64,000 nt of DNA, taken from positions 1-64,000 of the forward strand of contig DATCEH010000070.1 of NCBI GenBank assembly GCA_036510225.1. The letters are read 5' to 3'. Source of the stretch: Palsa-513 sp036510225. GTDB lineage: Bacteria > Actinomycetota > Thermoleophilia > Solirubrobacterales > Solirubrobacteraceae. Below the pieces are notes generated by a model. It worked only from the letters and a program-made list of their open reading frames with translations, did no database searches and was not told the DNA's origin. Below, in pieces: positions 8,449-16,540 of this stretch (position 1 is the first letter of the stretch; each line of letters starts with the position of its first letter). Position numbers and translations under genes: made by a program.

Positions 8449-9474
8449 TCAGGCGCTGGCGATCCCGAGCTCTGCGGACGCGCTCCCGGCGACCCGTGCC
8501 GCCGCGTCGCCCGCCGTCGGTGTCGCACCCGGCTCGGTCGGTGCCTGCTTCGCCGGAAGGTCGACGACGTCCAGCCACTCGCGGTAGCGCTCCGACCGGC
8601 CGTGGAGGGCGTCCTCGAATGCCCGCTGGAGGACCATCGTGATCTCGCCCGGCTTTCCCGTCCCGATGTCGTGGTCGTCGATCTCCCTGACCGGGACCAG
8701 CTCGGCCGCGGTCCCGCTCATGAAGACCTCGTCCGCGAGGTAGAGCTCAGCGCGTGCCAGGTCGCGCTCGAGCACCTCGTACCCGAGGTCGCGCGCGATC
8801 GCCAGCAGCGACTTCCGGTTGATCCCGTCGAGGATCGACGCCGTCTGCGGCGGGGTGATGACCTGTCCGTCGCGTACGACGTAGATGTTCTCGCCCGAAC
8901 CCTCGCAGACCCGGCCGTGATCGTCGAGCAGGATCGCCTCGTCGTACCCGGCCTTGACCGACTCGACCTTCGCCAGCACGCTGTTGAGGTACTGGCCTGA
9001 GGCCTTCGCGTGCGGGATCAACGAGTCAGGACTGATCCGCCGCCAGGACGAGACCTTCGCCCGGATCCCCGACCGCTTGCCCTCCTCGCCGAGGTACGCG
9101 CCCCACTCCCACAGCGCGATCGTCGCCTCGACCGGCACCTCCAGCGGGTTGAGACCCATCTGGCCGTAGCCGCGGTAGACGAGTGGCCGGATGTAGGACG
9201 ACCGCAGGCCGTTGCGGACGATCAGCTCGTGGGTGACCTCCCGCAGCTGCTCGGTCGAGTACGGCATCGGCATGTAGTAGAGCTTGGCCGACCGCGCCAG
9301 CCGGTCTAGGTGGTCCTGGTGGCGGAAGATCGCCGGCCCATGCTCGGTGTCGTAGCAGCGGATCCCCTCGAACACGCCGGTCCCGTAGTGGAGACCGTGC
9401 GTCAGGACGTGGACCTTCGCGTCCTCCCACGCGACGAACTCGCCGTTCAGCCAGATCACGTCCGCTTGGTTCAC
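8449..9474 (-). CDS. ilvE: Branched-chain amino-acid aminotransferase
   Basis: Carries out the last, reversible step of leucine, isoleucine and valine synthesis with PLP and glutamate. 341 residues of fold-type IV. The N-terminus is VIWLNGEFVAWEDAKVHV, followed by HGLHYGTGVFEGIRCY. The PLP lysine is in HAKASGQYLNSVLAKVE near residue 160, and the cofactor-binding glutamate is in VCEGSGENIYVV. The GTG start at 9474 has an AAAGG upstream and lies 17 bp after the leuB stop. The last 45 or so residues are Ala/Pro-rich and beyond the usual family end. Confidence 0.95.
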   Translation of the reverse strand: MNQADVIWLNGEFVAWEDAKVHVLTHGLHYGTGVFEGIRCYDTEHGPAIFRHQDHLDRLARSAKLYYMPMPYSTEQLREVTHELIVRNGLRSSYIRPLVYRGYGQMGLNPLEVPVEATIALWEWGAYLGEEGKRSGIRAKVSSWRRISPDSLIPHAKASGQYLNSVLAKVESVKAGYDEAILLDDHGRVCEGSGENIYVVRDGQVITPPQTASILDGINRKSLLAIARDLGYEVLERDLARAELYLADEVFMSGTAAELVPVREIDDHDIGTGKPGEITMVLQRAFEDALHGRSERYREWLDVVDLPAKQAPTEPGATPTAGDAAARVAGSASAELGIASA

Positions 9475-9491
9475 CTCAGAACGACCTTTCC

Positions 9492-10520
9492 CTAAGCCAG
9501 ATGGTCGAGTACGGCCGCGAGCGCCTCGGACGTGGTCGCCTCGCCACCAAGGTCACGGGTCCGCAGACCGCCCTGGAGCGCACGGTCCACGGCTGATTCT
9601 ACCGCCACGGCCTCCGCTTCCAAGCTCAGTCCGTGGCGGAGGAGCATCGCCGCGGAGAGGAACATCGCCAGCGGGTTGGCGATCCCCCGGCCGGCGATGT
9701 CCGGCGCCGATCCGTGGACCGGCTCGAAGACGCCGGGACCGGCGGCACCGAGCGACGCGCTCGGGAGCATCCCGATCGACCCGGTGATCATCGCGGCCTC
9801 GTCGCTGAGGATGTCTCCGAACATGTTCTCCGTGACGATCACGTCGAAGTCCGCCGGGTTCGAGACGAGTTGCATCGCCGCGTTGTCGACCAGCAGGTTC
9901 TCGAGTGGCGTCTCGGGGAACTCGTCGCGGCCGATGCGACCGGCGACCTCCCGCCAGAGCCGGGACGTCTCGAGCACGTTGGCCTTGTCGACGCTCGTCA
10001 CCTTTCGCCGGGCCGCCTCGAATGCGACCCGGACGATCCGCTCGACCTCACCGGTGCTGTACACGCACAGATCGCTCGCCGAGTCGGCGCTCCGCGTCTT
10101 CTCGCCGAAGTAGATCCCCCCGGTCAGCTCTCGCACGACCAGCAGGTCGGTTCCCTCGATCCGCTCGCGCCGCAGGGGGCTCGCGTCGTAGAGCGCCGGC
10201 AGCGGCCGGACCGGCCGGAGGTTCGCGAACAGGCCGAGGCCCTTGCGCAGGCCCAGCAGCCCCTGCTCAGGCCGCGGCTTGTCCGGGTCGGTCGTGTCCC
10301 ACTTGGGACCGCCGACCGCGGCCAGCAGTACTGCGTCGGCCTTTCCGCACGCGGCCAGGACCTCGTCGGTCAGGCCGGTCCCGTGGGCGTCGATCGACGC
10401 CCCGCCGAAGACGTGCTCCTCGGCCTCGAAGTCGATCAGCCGGCCGAGGATCTCGAGGGTCGGGCCCATGATCTCCGGGCCGATCCCGTCCCCGGGAAGC
10501 GTGACGATGTGGTGTGCCAT
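9492..10520 (-). CDS. leuB: 3-isopropylmalate dehydrogenase
   Basis: Oxidatively decarboxylates 3-isopropylmalate to 2-oxoisocaproate using NAD+. 342 residues starting MAHHIVTLPGDGIGPEIM, as is usual for the family. A longer frame upstream has no similarity. Substrate and metal residues lie in LFANLRPVRPLPAL, SVDKANVLETSRLWREV, and the Asp cluster of MFGDILSDEAAMITGSIGML. The C-terminal PVHGSAPDIAGRGIANP NAD-binding loop is intact. A TACCCT box sits 9 nt before the ATG, so it may head the leuB-ilvE-cimA-DegT unit. It diverges from the secreted protein gene at 10552, with only about 30 bp between the two starts. Confidence 0.95.
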   Translation of the reverse strand: MAHHIVTLPGDGIGPEIMGPTLEILGRLIDFEAEEHVFGGASIDAHGTGLTDEVLAACGKADAVLLAAVGGPKWDTTDPDKPRPEQGLLGLRKGLGLFANLRPVRPLPALYDASPLRRERIEGTDLLVVRELTGGIYFGEKTRSADSASDLCVYSTGEVERIVRVAFEAARRKVTSVDKANVLETSRLWREVAGRIGRDEFPETPLENLLVDNAAMQLVSNPADFDVIVTENMFGDILSDEAAMITGSIGMLPSASLGAAGPGVFEPVHGSAPDIAGRGIANPLAMFLSAAMLLRHGLSLEAEAVAVESAVDRALQGGLRTRDLGGEATTSEALAAVLDHLA

Positions 10521-10539
10521 CGGGCTGCCAGGGTAGCGG

Positions 10540-10554
10540 TAGTTTCCTCCGATG
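10540..10554 (+). promoter_or_regulatory. Putative leaderless promoter box before the 10552 start
   Basis: TAGTTT at 10540-10545, then 6 nt, then ATG at 10552. The geometry matches TAGnnT-N6-start at 22478, 24303 and 49745 in this window. It sits in the short gap shared with the divergent leuB promoter. Confidence 0.4.
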
Positions 10555-11646
10555 ATCGTTCCGTGGGTGTGGGTGCGCTCGGAGCTGCGGCGAGCCCGGG
10601 CTTCGCGCGGCTCGCGGGGCCCGTGGACCGTGCGTGCCGGGAATCGTGGTCGTCGCGATTGCCGCGGCACTCCCCGGGTGTTCGTCGACCCCGCACGACC
10701 GCCGTCCGCTTGCCGGGAGTTGGCCCGACCGCTTGACGTCGCGCCGCGGCGCCAGCCGTTCGACGTCAACGTCGGGACCACCGCGACCGGCGCACCCGTC
10801 GTCACCTTCTCCCGCTGCACGAAGACCCCGACGGCGGCCTTCTTCGGGGAGATCGCACCGCTGTCGGGCGGTGGTTGCCGGGTCCACGTCCTCAACCTGA
10901 AAACCCTCGCCGAGACCGTGCCGGCGATCCCGCACCCGAGCGGGACGTCGGACACGACGCCGTCGATGTGGCACGGGCGCGTCGCCTTCGCCCGACTCGA
11001 CCCGGCCCACCACCAGCAGGTCCAGCAGGTGCTGCTCTGGACACCCGGCCACCGCAGCCTGGCCGCGCTGCCGCACGGCGCGGTTCCGACCGACTGTCCC
11101 TTCCGGGGCGGCTGCGCCGGGATGACCCGTTCGGGAGTCGTCGAAGGACTCAGCTACGACGGCCGGCTGGTCAGCTTCCTCTGGGAGCCGATCGCCCCCG
11201 GCGTGGTCGGCGACGCCGGCTGGGAGGTCCGCGCCGACAACGTCTCCAGCGGCCGCAGCACGCTCGTCAGCAGCGGCTTCGCCGGTGAGGTCTGCACCGG
11301 CGGAGACGATCTCGCGGCCCCGTCGCCGCCGGTCCTCGACGGCTACACGGTCAGCCTGGTCGCGCTCGAAGCCGACTGCTACGTCTTCAACAGTGTGTTC
11401 GGCCAGATGAACACCACGCTCGCCGGCAACGGGACGCCCGCCGGCAACGGGGCATTCGCCGACCTGCCGGGTGTCGTGATCGGCATCGCGCAGGACGCGA
11501 GCACGTTCTACGTCGTCGAGGCGCCGCGACCGACCGACGAGACCGACCCCGACTGCACGGCCGCCGCACCCTGCGAGATCGAGCCGATCCCGCAGCCGGG
11601 GCCGCTCGAGCCCGAGCCGCACAAGCCGGCGTCGCCGTTCTTCTGA
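10552..11646 (+). CDS. Secreted beta-propeller-like protein, N-terminus possibly frameshifted
   Basis: 364 residues as read from the ATG. From about residue 70 (RRQPFDVNVGTTATGAPVVTFSRC) it looks like secreted actinobacterial proteins with short beta repeats and paired cysteines. The C-terminus is a Pro/Glu tail (EPIPQPGPLEPEPHKPASPFF). The first 60 residues are Arg-rich and contain no signal peptide. In the +1-shifted frame at 10634, however, a GTG opens PGIVVVAIAAALPGCSS, a signal sequence with a lipobox-like cysteine. The true product may therefore start there and change frame near 10690-10720, through a real mutation or a sequencing error. Role unknown. Confidence 0.55.
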   Translation: MIVPWVWVRSELRRARASRGSRGPWTVRAGNRGRRDCRGTPRVFVDPARPPSACRELARPLDVAPRRQPFDVNVGTTATGAPVVTFSRCTKTPTAAFFGEIAPLSGGGCRVHVLNLKTLAETVPAIPHPSGTSDTTPSMWHGRVAFARLDPAHHQQVQQVLLWTPGHRSLAALPHGAVPTDCPFRGGCAGMTRSGVVEGLSYDGRLVSFLWEPIAPGVVGDAGWEVRADNVSSGRSTLVSSGFAGEVCTGGDDLAAPSPPVLDGYTVSLVALEADCYVFNSVFGQMNTTLAGNGTPAGNGAFADLPGVVIGIAQDASTFYVVEAPRPTDETDPDCTAAAPCEIEPIPQPGPLEPEPHKPASPFF

Positions 11647-11657
11647 GCAGGTGAAGC

Positions 11658-11685
11658 CGGGGCGCGCTGGCGAGAGCGCGCCCCG
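11658..11685. terminator. Bidirectional terminator hairpin
   Basis: Perfect stem CGGGGCGCGCT / AGCGCGCCCCG with a 6-nt loop, placed between two convergent genes (stops at 11646 and 11738). No U-tract, as is common in high-GC actinobacteria. Confidence 0.7.
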
Positions 11686-11737
11686 ACCGTCGCCGAGTCT
11701 GTCACGTCGCCGAGCGGCGCGCCCACATCCGCTCAGC

Positions 11738-12862
11738 TCACCGCGTCACCCTGTAGAGGCCCATCATCCCCCCCTGCATGTGGTCGGTCACATGGCAGTG
11801 GTAGAGCCACTCCCCCGCGTTGTCCTCGGTGTACTCGACCGTCGCCGTCGTCGATGGCCCGATGATCTGCGAGTCGGTCTGGTAGAGGCCGTTGAACCAC
11901 CGGTGGCCGTGGAGGTGGAAGACGTGGAACTCCTTGCCGAGCGCCGCGACCCGCCAGCGGACCCGCTCGCCCACCCGGGACGTGAAGACCGGCGTGTTGC
12001 CGAGATAGGCGTGTCCGTTGAAGCAGTCGAAGTCCTGTGAGAGGACCGGCACGTCGTCCTGGTAGAGGTCGTGGAAGAACAGGTAGAACTCCCGGTCGAC
12101 GACCGGCGTGTGGGCGTCGGTGACGGCGATGATCCCGAACAGCCCGAGCTGGGCGTTCATCTCCATCGGGTTGGCCACGTCCGGATCGGCCCCGGGGTAG
12201 ATCTGCGGCATCGAGTGGTCGTGGTACGGCCACGTCCCGACCGCGCTCGCCGGCACCGTGTAGTGATACGTGTAGGTCTCGCCGTAGGGGACGGCCGACC
12301 CGTTTCGGGCGTCCTGGGCCCGTTCGCGGTAGGTCCACGACCCATCGCTGGCCGGCGCGTAGCGCCATCCGTGGACGTGGAGCGAGTGCGGCCACTTGAA
12401 CTCGTGATCGTTGTTGCGCAGGTGGACGGTCACCCTGTCGCCGACGCTCGTGCGCAGCAGCGGACCCGGGATGCCGCTGTTGAGCCCGATCCCCGTCGTG
12501 CTCTCGTCCCTCGCCAGGAGGGCCCCGAAGCCCGGCGTGTAGCCGCGAAAGCCGAGCGCCGCGAAGCTGGCCCCGCTGACCGCGGTCCCCATCATCTGGT
12601 CGAAGCCGCTCGGGACGAGGTTCTGCTCGAAGGACTCGACCGACAGCCAGAACTCCCGGTGGCGCCCGCTGCCGGCCCGCGCGGCGGCTGCCGCCCGACC
12701 CGGCCCCGGCCCGACCATCGTTGTGGCCGACGCGGCCGACGCGGCCGGGCCGAGGCTCGCCAGCCCGGTGAGGGCTCCGCCGGCAGCGGCCGCACCCAGC
12801 AGCGAACGACGAGAGACTCGGATCGGGTCGTCGGGTTCGACTTCTTGATTGGTGCTCGACAT
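11738..12862 (-). CDS. Exported multicopper oxidase
   Basis: 374 residues. A Tat signal peptide is visible (RVSRRSLLGAAAAGGALTG). Copper-ligand motifs appear in order: HSLHVHG near residue 165, TWPYHDHS near 215, HVFHLHGHRW near 310, and the C-terminal HCHVTDHMQGGM that holds the type-1 copper Cys, flanking His and axial Met. These predict a blue oxidase acting outside the membrane on metal ions or phenols, reducing O2 to water. Its length is nearer two-domain laccase-like enzymes than the 500-residue CueO/CotA class. The start ATG follows GGAGG by 10 nt; longer upstream frames look spurious. It lies 235 bp downstream of a membrane protein gene on the same strand; that gap shows no gene. Confidence 0.9.
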   Translation of the reverse strand: MSSTNQEVEPDDPIRVSRRSLLGAAAAGGALTGLASLGPAASAASATTMVGPGPGRAAAAARAGSGRHREFWLSVESFEQNLVPSGFDQMMGTAVSGASFAALGFRGYTPGFGALLARDESTTGIGLNSGIPGPLLRTSVGDRVTVHLRNNDHEFKWPHSLHVHGWRYAPASDGSWTYRERAQDARNGSAVPYGETYTYHYTVPASAVGTWPYHDHSMPQIYPGADPDVANPMEMNAQLGLFGIIAVTDAHTPVVDREFYLFFHDLYQDDVPVLSQDFDCFNGHAYLGNTPVFTSRVGERVRWRVAALGKEFHVFHLHGHRWFNGLYQTDSQIIGPSTTATVEYTEDNAGEWLYHCHVTDHMQGGMMGLYRVTR

Positions 12863-13097
12863 CGTGGTGATCCTCCGTTCAGGGTTGGGGCCGACCGCGA
12901 GCGACGCGCGGCGTCCACAGCCGTCGGAGCGGCGCGGCGCGGCGGTCGCCGATCGGTGTCGTGGTGCTGCCGAGACGGCCGGCGACGCGTCCGAGCGACG
13001 CGCTCGGGCGACATCCGTTGGACCGATCGACGGACGAGACGGGGCCCCACCGGCCCGCGGAGGACTCGGCACGAGCCTGGGCTCGGTGCCGACTACG

Positions 13098-13751
13098 TCA
13101 GGCGAACCGCTGGAGCGCCTGCCGGTGGGGCGGCGCCCGGCCAGCCGCCCGACCGGCGAGCGGCGCCGGCCTCGGCCGCCGGCCGCGACCGGCCGCCCGG
13201 GGAAGTGAGACGGACGTCGCGGCCCGCAACGGGCGCTCGCACCAGCGCCGGGCGACCCGACGCACAAGCGCGCGGGCTCCCCTCCGCAGCAGGGTGAAGA
13301 GCGCGGCGACGGCGCCAGCCGCCGGCGCGGCCCACCAGCCGCCGCCGCCGAAGACGCCGGCGAAGCCGTCGGGGTGCTCTGACTCGAAGATCATCTCGAT
13401 GCCTTCGAGGGCAACGAACCCGGCGATCAGCAGGAGGCTCCAGGCAAGCCACGACTGCCACGGGGCGAGCGCCGACAGCCGACCGCCGGGCAGCCCGCGA
13501 CGAGCGCGACGCACCCCGATCACGAGCGCGGAGATCGGGACGACGAGCAGCAGTCCGGCGACGAGAGCGCCGCTGCCGACGTAGGTGTCGCCGTGCGCGG
13601 TCAACTCGCGCCCGGCGTGCGACCCGTACGCCAGCACGTAGCGGAGCTCGTGGACCGCGAGCACGCCGGCCGGGAACATCGCAGCTTCAGGCCAGGCTGG
13701 CCGGCTCACCGGCGAGCCGTTGATCGACCGCCGCACCGCGGTATCCGCCAC
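13098..13751 (-). CDS. Membrane protein upstream of the multicopper oxidase
   Basis: 217 residues from a GTG start with a strong GGAGGAGG site. Three to four hydrophobic segments are visible (FPAGVLAVHELRYVLAYG; ALVAGLLLVVPISALVIGV; WLAWSLLLIAGFVALEGIEMI; WWAAPAAGAVAALFTLL), ending in an Arg/Pro-rich cytoplasmic tail. The histidine-containing VHELRYVLAYGSHAGRELTAHGDTY loop may face the outside. I do not recognise a named family. The neighbouring oxidase and an inverted repeat upstream suggest a metal-linked role, which is inference only. Confidence 0.6.
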   Translation of the reverse strand: MADTAVRRSINGSPVSRPAWPEAAMFPAGVLAVHELRYVLAYGSHAGRELTAHGDTYVGSGALVAGLLLVVPISALVIGVRRARRGLPGGRLSALAPWQSWLAWSLLLIAGFVALEGIEMIFESEHPDGFAGVFGGGGWWAAPAAGAVAALFTLLRRGARALVRRVARRWCERPLRAATSVSLPRAAGRGRRPRPAPLAGRAAGRAPPHRQALQRFA

Positions 13752-13809
13752 CCGACCTCCTCCCCAGACCCATCGCCCGACCGACTCCGTCGCGGCAGCC
13801 TACCAGGGT

Positions 13810-13823
13810 TTAGGGATGCCTAA
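13810..13823. promoter_or_regulatory. TTAGG-N4-CCTAA operator-like palindrome
   Basis: Perfect inverted repeat TTAGGgatgCCTAA, 59 bp before the GTG start of the membrane protein gene. TTAGG/CCTAA half-sites are those of DtxR/IdeR-family metal regulators, although the full 19-bp DtxR box is not present. It could give iron- or manganese-dependent control of this gene and perhaps the multicopper oxidase. Confidence 0.45.
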
Positions 13824-13871
13824 TTCGGCTGCGTGACCGGTCGCGTCCGCATCACCAGGCGCCCGCCTGCG

Positions 13872-14453
13872 TCAGTCGGCGGGACCCCGGTCGTCAAGCT
13901 GTGTCGTGAACGGGCCGACACGTTCACGCTCGGTCTCATACGCAGTGATCAGCTCGCCCTGGGCCAGCGTCAGGGCGATGTCGTCGAGCCCGTTGAGCAG
14001 CCGGTGGCGGAGGTCTCCGTCGATCTCGAAGGGCACCGACCGGCCGGCGAAGCGGACCTCCTGGGCCTCGAGGTCGACCTCGCCCGTCCCGGCCGCCGCC
14101 AGCTCGCGGACGTCGGCCTCGCCGAGCACGACCGGCAGCAGGCCGACCTTCGTGCAGTTGGAGTAGAAGATGTCCGCGAAGCTCGGTGCGACGACTGCGC
14201 GGAAGCCGTAGTCCTCGAGCGCCCATGGGGCGTGCTCCCGAGACGATCCGCAGCCGAAGTTCCGCCCGGCCGCGAGGATCGGGTTGCGCGGCAGGTCCCA
14301 GCCCGGCTCCTTGGCCCAGTCGTAGAAGAGGAACTCCCCGAACCCGGTCCGCTCGATCCGCTTGAGGAACTGCTTCGGGATGATCTGGTCGGTGTCGACG
14401 TCGGCTCGGTCGAGGTGGCTGACGCCGCCGGCGATGACCTGGACAGGCTCCAT
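13872..14453 (-). CDS. leuD: 3-isopropylmalate dehydratase small subunit
   Basis: 193 residues, the usual size. Family motifs are DVDTDQIIPKQFLKRI near residue 20, FGCGSSREHAPWAL near residue 65, and ADIFYSNCTKVGLLPV. With LeuC it isomerises 2- to 3-isopropylmalate. The ATG at 14453 lies 2 bp after the leuC stop and is preceded by GGGGG, so the subunits are co-translated. Longer upstream readings are spurious. A short inverted repeat (CAGGCG/CGCCTG, 13856-13869) lies just past the stop. Confidence 0.95.
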   Translation of the reverse strand: MEPVQVIAGGVSHLDRADVDTDQIIPKQFLKRIERTGFGEFLFYDWAKEPGWDLPRNPILAAGRNFGCGSSREHAPWALEDYGFRAVVAPSFADIFYSNCTKVGLLPVVLGEADVRELAAAGTGEVDLEAQEVRFAGRSVPFEIDGDLRHRLLNGLDDIALTLAQGELITAYETERERVGPFTTQLDDRGPAD

Positions 14454-14455
14454 GT

Positions 14456-15850
14456 TCAGTTCCCCCAGTCGCGGATGTCGACGAAGTGACCAGCGATCGC
14501 CGCTGCCGCGGCCATCTCCGGTGAGACAAGGTGCGTCCGGCCGCCCCGGCCCTGGCGACCTTCGAAATTGCGGTTCGAGGTCGACGCGCACCGCTCGCCC
14601 TCGGCGAGGATGTCCGGGTTCATCCCCAGGCACATCGAGCAGCCCGCCGTCCGCCAGTCGAAGCCGGCCGCCCGGAAGATGTCGTCGAGGCCCTCGGCCT
14701 CGGCCTGGACGCTCACACGCTGGGAGCCCGGGACGACCATCGCGCTCACATGACCCGCAACCCTCCGCCCCTTGACGACCGCCGCCGCCGCCCGCAGGTC
14801 GCCGATCCGCGAGTTCGTGCACGACCCGATGAAGACCCGGTCGAGCTTGACGTCGCGCATCGGCGTGCCCGCCTCGAGCCCCATGTAGACGAGCGCCCGC
14901 TCGGCCGCCTCCTGGTCGTCGGACCCGTCGAAGTCACCTGGGCTCGGAACTGCGTCGCTGACGCCGACGACCATGCCCGGCGTCGTTCCCCAGGTCACCT
15001 GCGGGGAGATCCTCGACGCGTCGACGGTCACCTCGCGATCGAAGCCGGCCCCGGAATCGCTGTGCAGCTCGCGCCAGCCGGCGACGGCCGATGCCAGATC
15101 CGCGGGGGTCCCCGGACGCCCGTCGCGCTCGAACCACTCGAACGTGACCTCGTCCGGCGCGACCATCCCCGCCCGGCCGCCGGCCTCGATCGTCATGTTG
15201 CAGACCGTCATCCGGCCTTCCATCGACAGCGCCTCGATCGCCGGGCCGGCGTACTCGACGACGTGGCCGGTCGCCCCGGACACGCCGATCTGGCCGATCG
15301 TCGCCAGGATCAGGTCCTTCGCGGTGACGCCGAACCCCAGCCCGCCCTCGTAGCGGACCGACATCGACCGCGGCTTCGGCTGGGCCAGGCACTGCGTCGC
15401 CAGGACGTGCTCGACCTCGCTCGTCCCGATCCCGAACGCCAGCGCCCCGAACGCGCCGTGGGTCGCCGTGTGGGAGTCGCCGCAGACGATCGTCATACCC
15501 GGCTGGGTGACACCCAGCTCCGGACCGATCACGTGGACGATGCCCTGCCGGTCGGAGCCGAGCGAGTAGACCGGGACGCCGAACTCCTCGCAGTTGCGCT
15601 CGAGCGTCTCGACCTGTACCCGCGAGAGCTCGTCGCGGATCCGCGCGGCCACCGGCGTCCCGTCGGTCGGCACGTTGTGGTCGGCCGTCGCCAGCGTCCG
15701 GTCCGGCCGGTGGACGACCCGGCCGGCCAGACGCAGACCGTCGAAGGCCTGCGGGCTGGTCACCTCGTGGACGAGGTGCAGGTCGATGAACAGCAGGCCG
15801 GCCGCCACCTCGTGGGCCGACCAGATCTTGTCGAGCAGGGTCTGGGACAT
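14456..15850 (-). CDS. leuC: 3-isopropylmalate dehydratase large subunit
   Basis: 464 residues of the aconitase family, binding a [4Fe-4S] cluster through the cysteines in FIGSCTNSRIGDLRAA and GCSMCLGMNPD. Active-site motifs VCGDSHTATHGAFGALAFGI and the C-terminal SNRNFEGRQGRGGRTHL are intact. The ATG at 15850 (MSQTLLDKIW) follows GGGAGAG. An alternative ATG lies five codons upstream. It sits 32 bp after the HTH-cupin gene, so regulator-leuC-leuD look like one operon. Confidence 0.95.
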   Translation of the reverse strand: MSQTLLDKIWSAHEVAAGLLFIDLHLVHEVTSPQAFDGLRLAGRVVHRPDRTLATADHNVPTDGTPVAARIRDELSRVQVETLERNCEEFGVPVYSLGSDRQGIVHVIGPELGVTQPGMTIVCGDSHTATHGAFGALAFGIGTSEVEHVLATQCLAQPKPRSMSVRYEGGLGFGVTAKDLILATIGQIGVSGATGHVVEYAGPAIEALSMEGRMTVCNMTIEAGGRAGMVAPDEVTFEWFERDGRPGTPADLASAVAGWRELHSDSGAGFDREVTVDASRISPQVTWGTTPGMVVGVSDAVPSPGDFDGSDDQEAAERALVYMGLEAGTPMRDVKLDRVFIGSCTNSRIGDLRAAAAVVKGRRVAGHVSAMVVPGSQRVSVQAEAEGLDDIFRAAGFDWRTAGCSMCLGMNPDILAEGERCASTSNRNFEGRQGRGGRTHLVSPEMAAAAAIAGHFVDIRDWGN

Positions 15851-15882
15851 CGGGTTCTCTCCCATCTCTTTCTGGACGGCTG

Positions 15883-16482
15883 TCAGCTCCGGCGCAGGCC
15901 CGCGGCCAGGACGGCCAGCAGTCGAGCGTCGCCGGGCCCGGGATTCTCGAAGTGGTGGGGCAGGTCGGAGTCGAACGTCACGCAGTCGCCTTCGGTCAGC
16001 CGGTAGTTCTCCCCGTCGCACACCAGGACGACCTCGCCCTGCTCGACGAGCGCCGTCTCGACGCTCCCCGGCTCGTGGATCGGCGGATCCTCCCGGCCGC
16101 CGGTGGACGACCCGGCCGCGAGCGTGTGGCGCGAGAGCTCGGCCCGCTGACCGGGGCGCGGCGCGCTCAGAAGCTCGTAGCGATGTCCCCTCCTGGCGTT
16201 CCCCCCCGGCCGCCGGTCGCTCGCCCGGACGACGGTCACCGCGCCGTCCTCGTCGAGACGCAGCAGCTGCGAGAGACGCAGATCGAGACCGCGTGCGATC
16301 CGCGCCGCGACCTGGAGCGTCGGGCTCGTCTCGCCCCGCTCGACCTGGGAGAGCATCGGCGCGCTGACGCCCGACCGGACCGCCAGCTCGCGCAGCGACA
16401 GGCCCATCGCGTCACGCAGGGCCCGGACGCGAGGACCGACCGTGCTCGCCTGCTGAAGATCGTCACGCGCCGAAGCCGCCAT
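15883..16482 (-). CDS. XRE-type HTH regulator with C-terminal cupin domain
   Basis: 199 residues. The N-terminal helix-turn-helix is VRALRDAMGLSLRELAVRSGVSAPMLSQVERGETSPTLQVAARIARGL (about residues 18-66). The C-terminal cupin (about 110-190) has LVEQGEVVLVCDGENYRLTEGDCVTF and PHHFENPG. In this family the cupin senses a small molecule, often an amino-acid-related metabolite. As first gene ahead of leuC-leuD it may respond to a leucine-pathway compound, which is inference. A perfect inverted repeat lies 6-23 bp upstream of the ATG and would block its own promoter. It diverges from the patatin gene. Confidence 0.85.
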   Translation of the reverse strand: MAASARDDLQQASTVGPRVRALRDAMGLSLRELAVRSGVSAPMLSQVERGETSPTLQVAARIARGLDLRLSQLLRLDEDGAVTVVRASDRRPGGNARRGHRYELLSAPRPGQRAELSRHTLAAGSSTGGREDPPIHEPGSVETALVEQGEVVLVCDGENYRLTEGDCVTFDSDLPHHFENPGPGDARLLAVLAAGLRRS

Positions 16483-16487
16483 ACGTT

Positions 16488-16505
16488 CGTACGTTATCAC
16501 GTACG
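16488..16505. promoter_or_regulatory. Putative operator of the HTH-cupin regulator
   Basis: Perfect inverted repeat CGTACGTtatcACGTACG in the 55-bp divergent gap, covering the -10 region (GATAAC read on the minus strand) of the regulator gene. A natural candidate for autoregulation of the regulator-leuC-leuD unit, and possibly of the divergent lipase gene. Confidence 0.55.
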
Positions 16506-16524
16506 GGCTTGCTCGGGATGCCGG

Positions 16525-16540
16525 TAGTCTGGCGGCAGTG
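16525..16540 (+). promoter_or_regulatory. Putative leaderless promoter of the patatin gene
   Basis: TAGTCT at 16525-16530 lies 7 nt before the GTG start at 16538. There is no Shine-Dalgarno and no clear -35 box. Confidence 0.4.

Noticed and set aside
8334..8528. N-terminal extension of cimA to 8528
   Set aside because: It would overlap the end of ilvE and lacks similarity, whereas the TTG at 8333 has AGGAG at the right distance and the typical CimA N-terminus.
10521..10955. N-terminal extension of leuB reading back to 10955
   Set aside because: LeuB proteins begin at the MAHHIVTLPGDGIGPEIM position; the extension is Arg/Pro-rich and antisense to the secreted protein gene.
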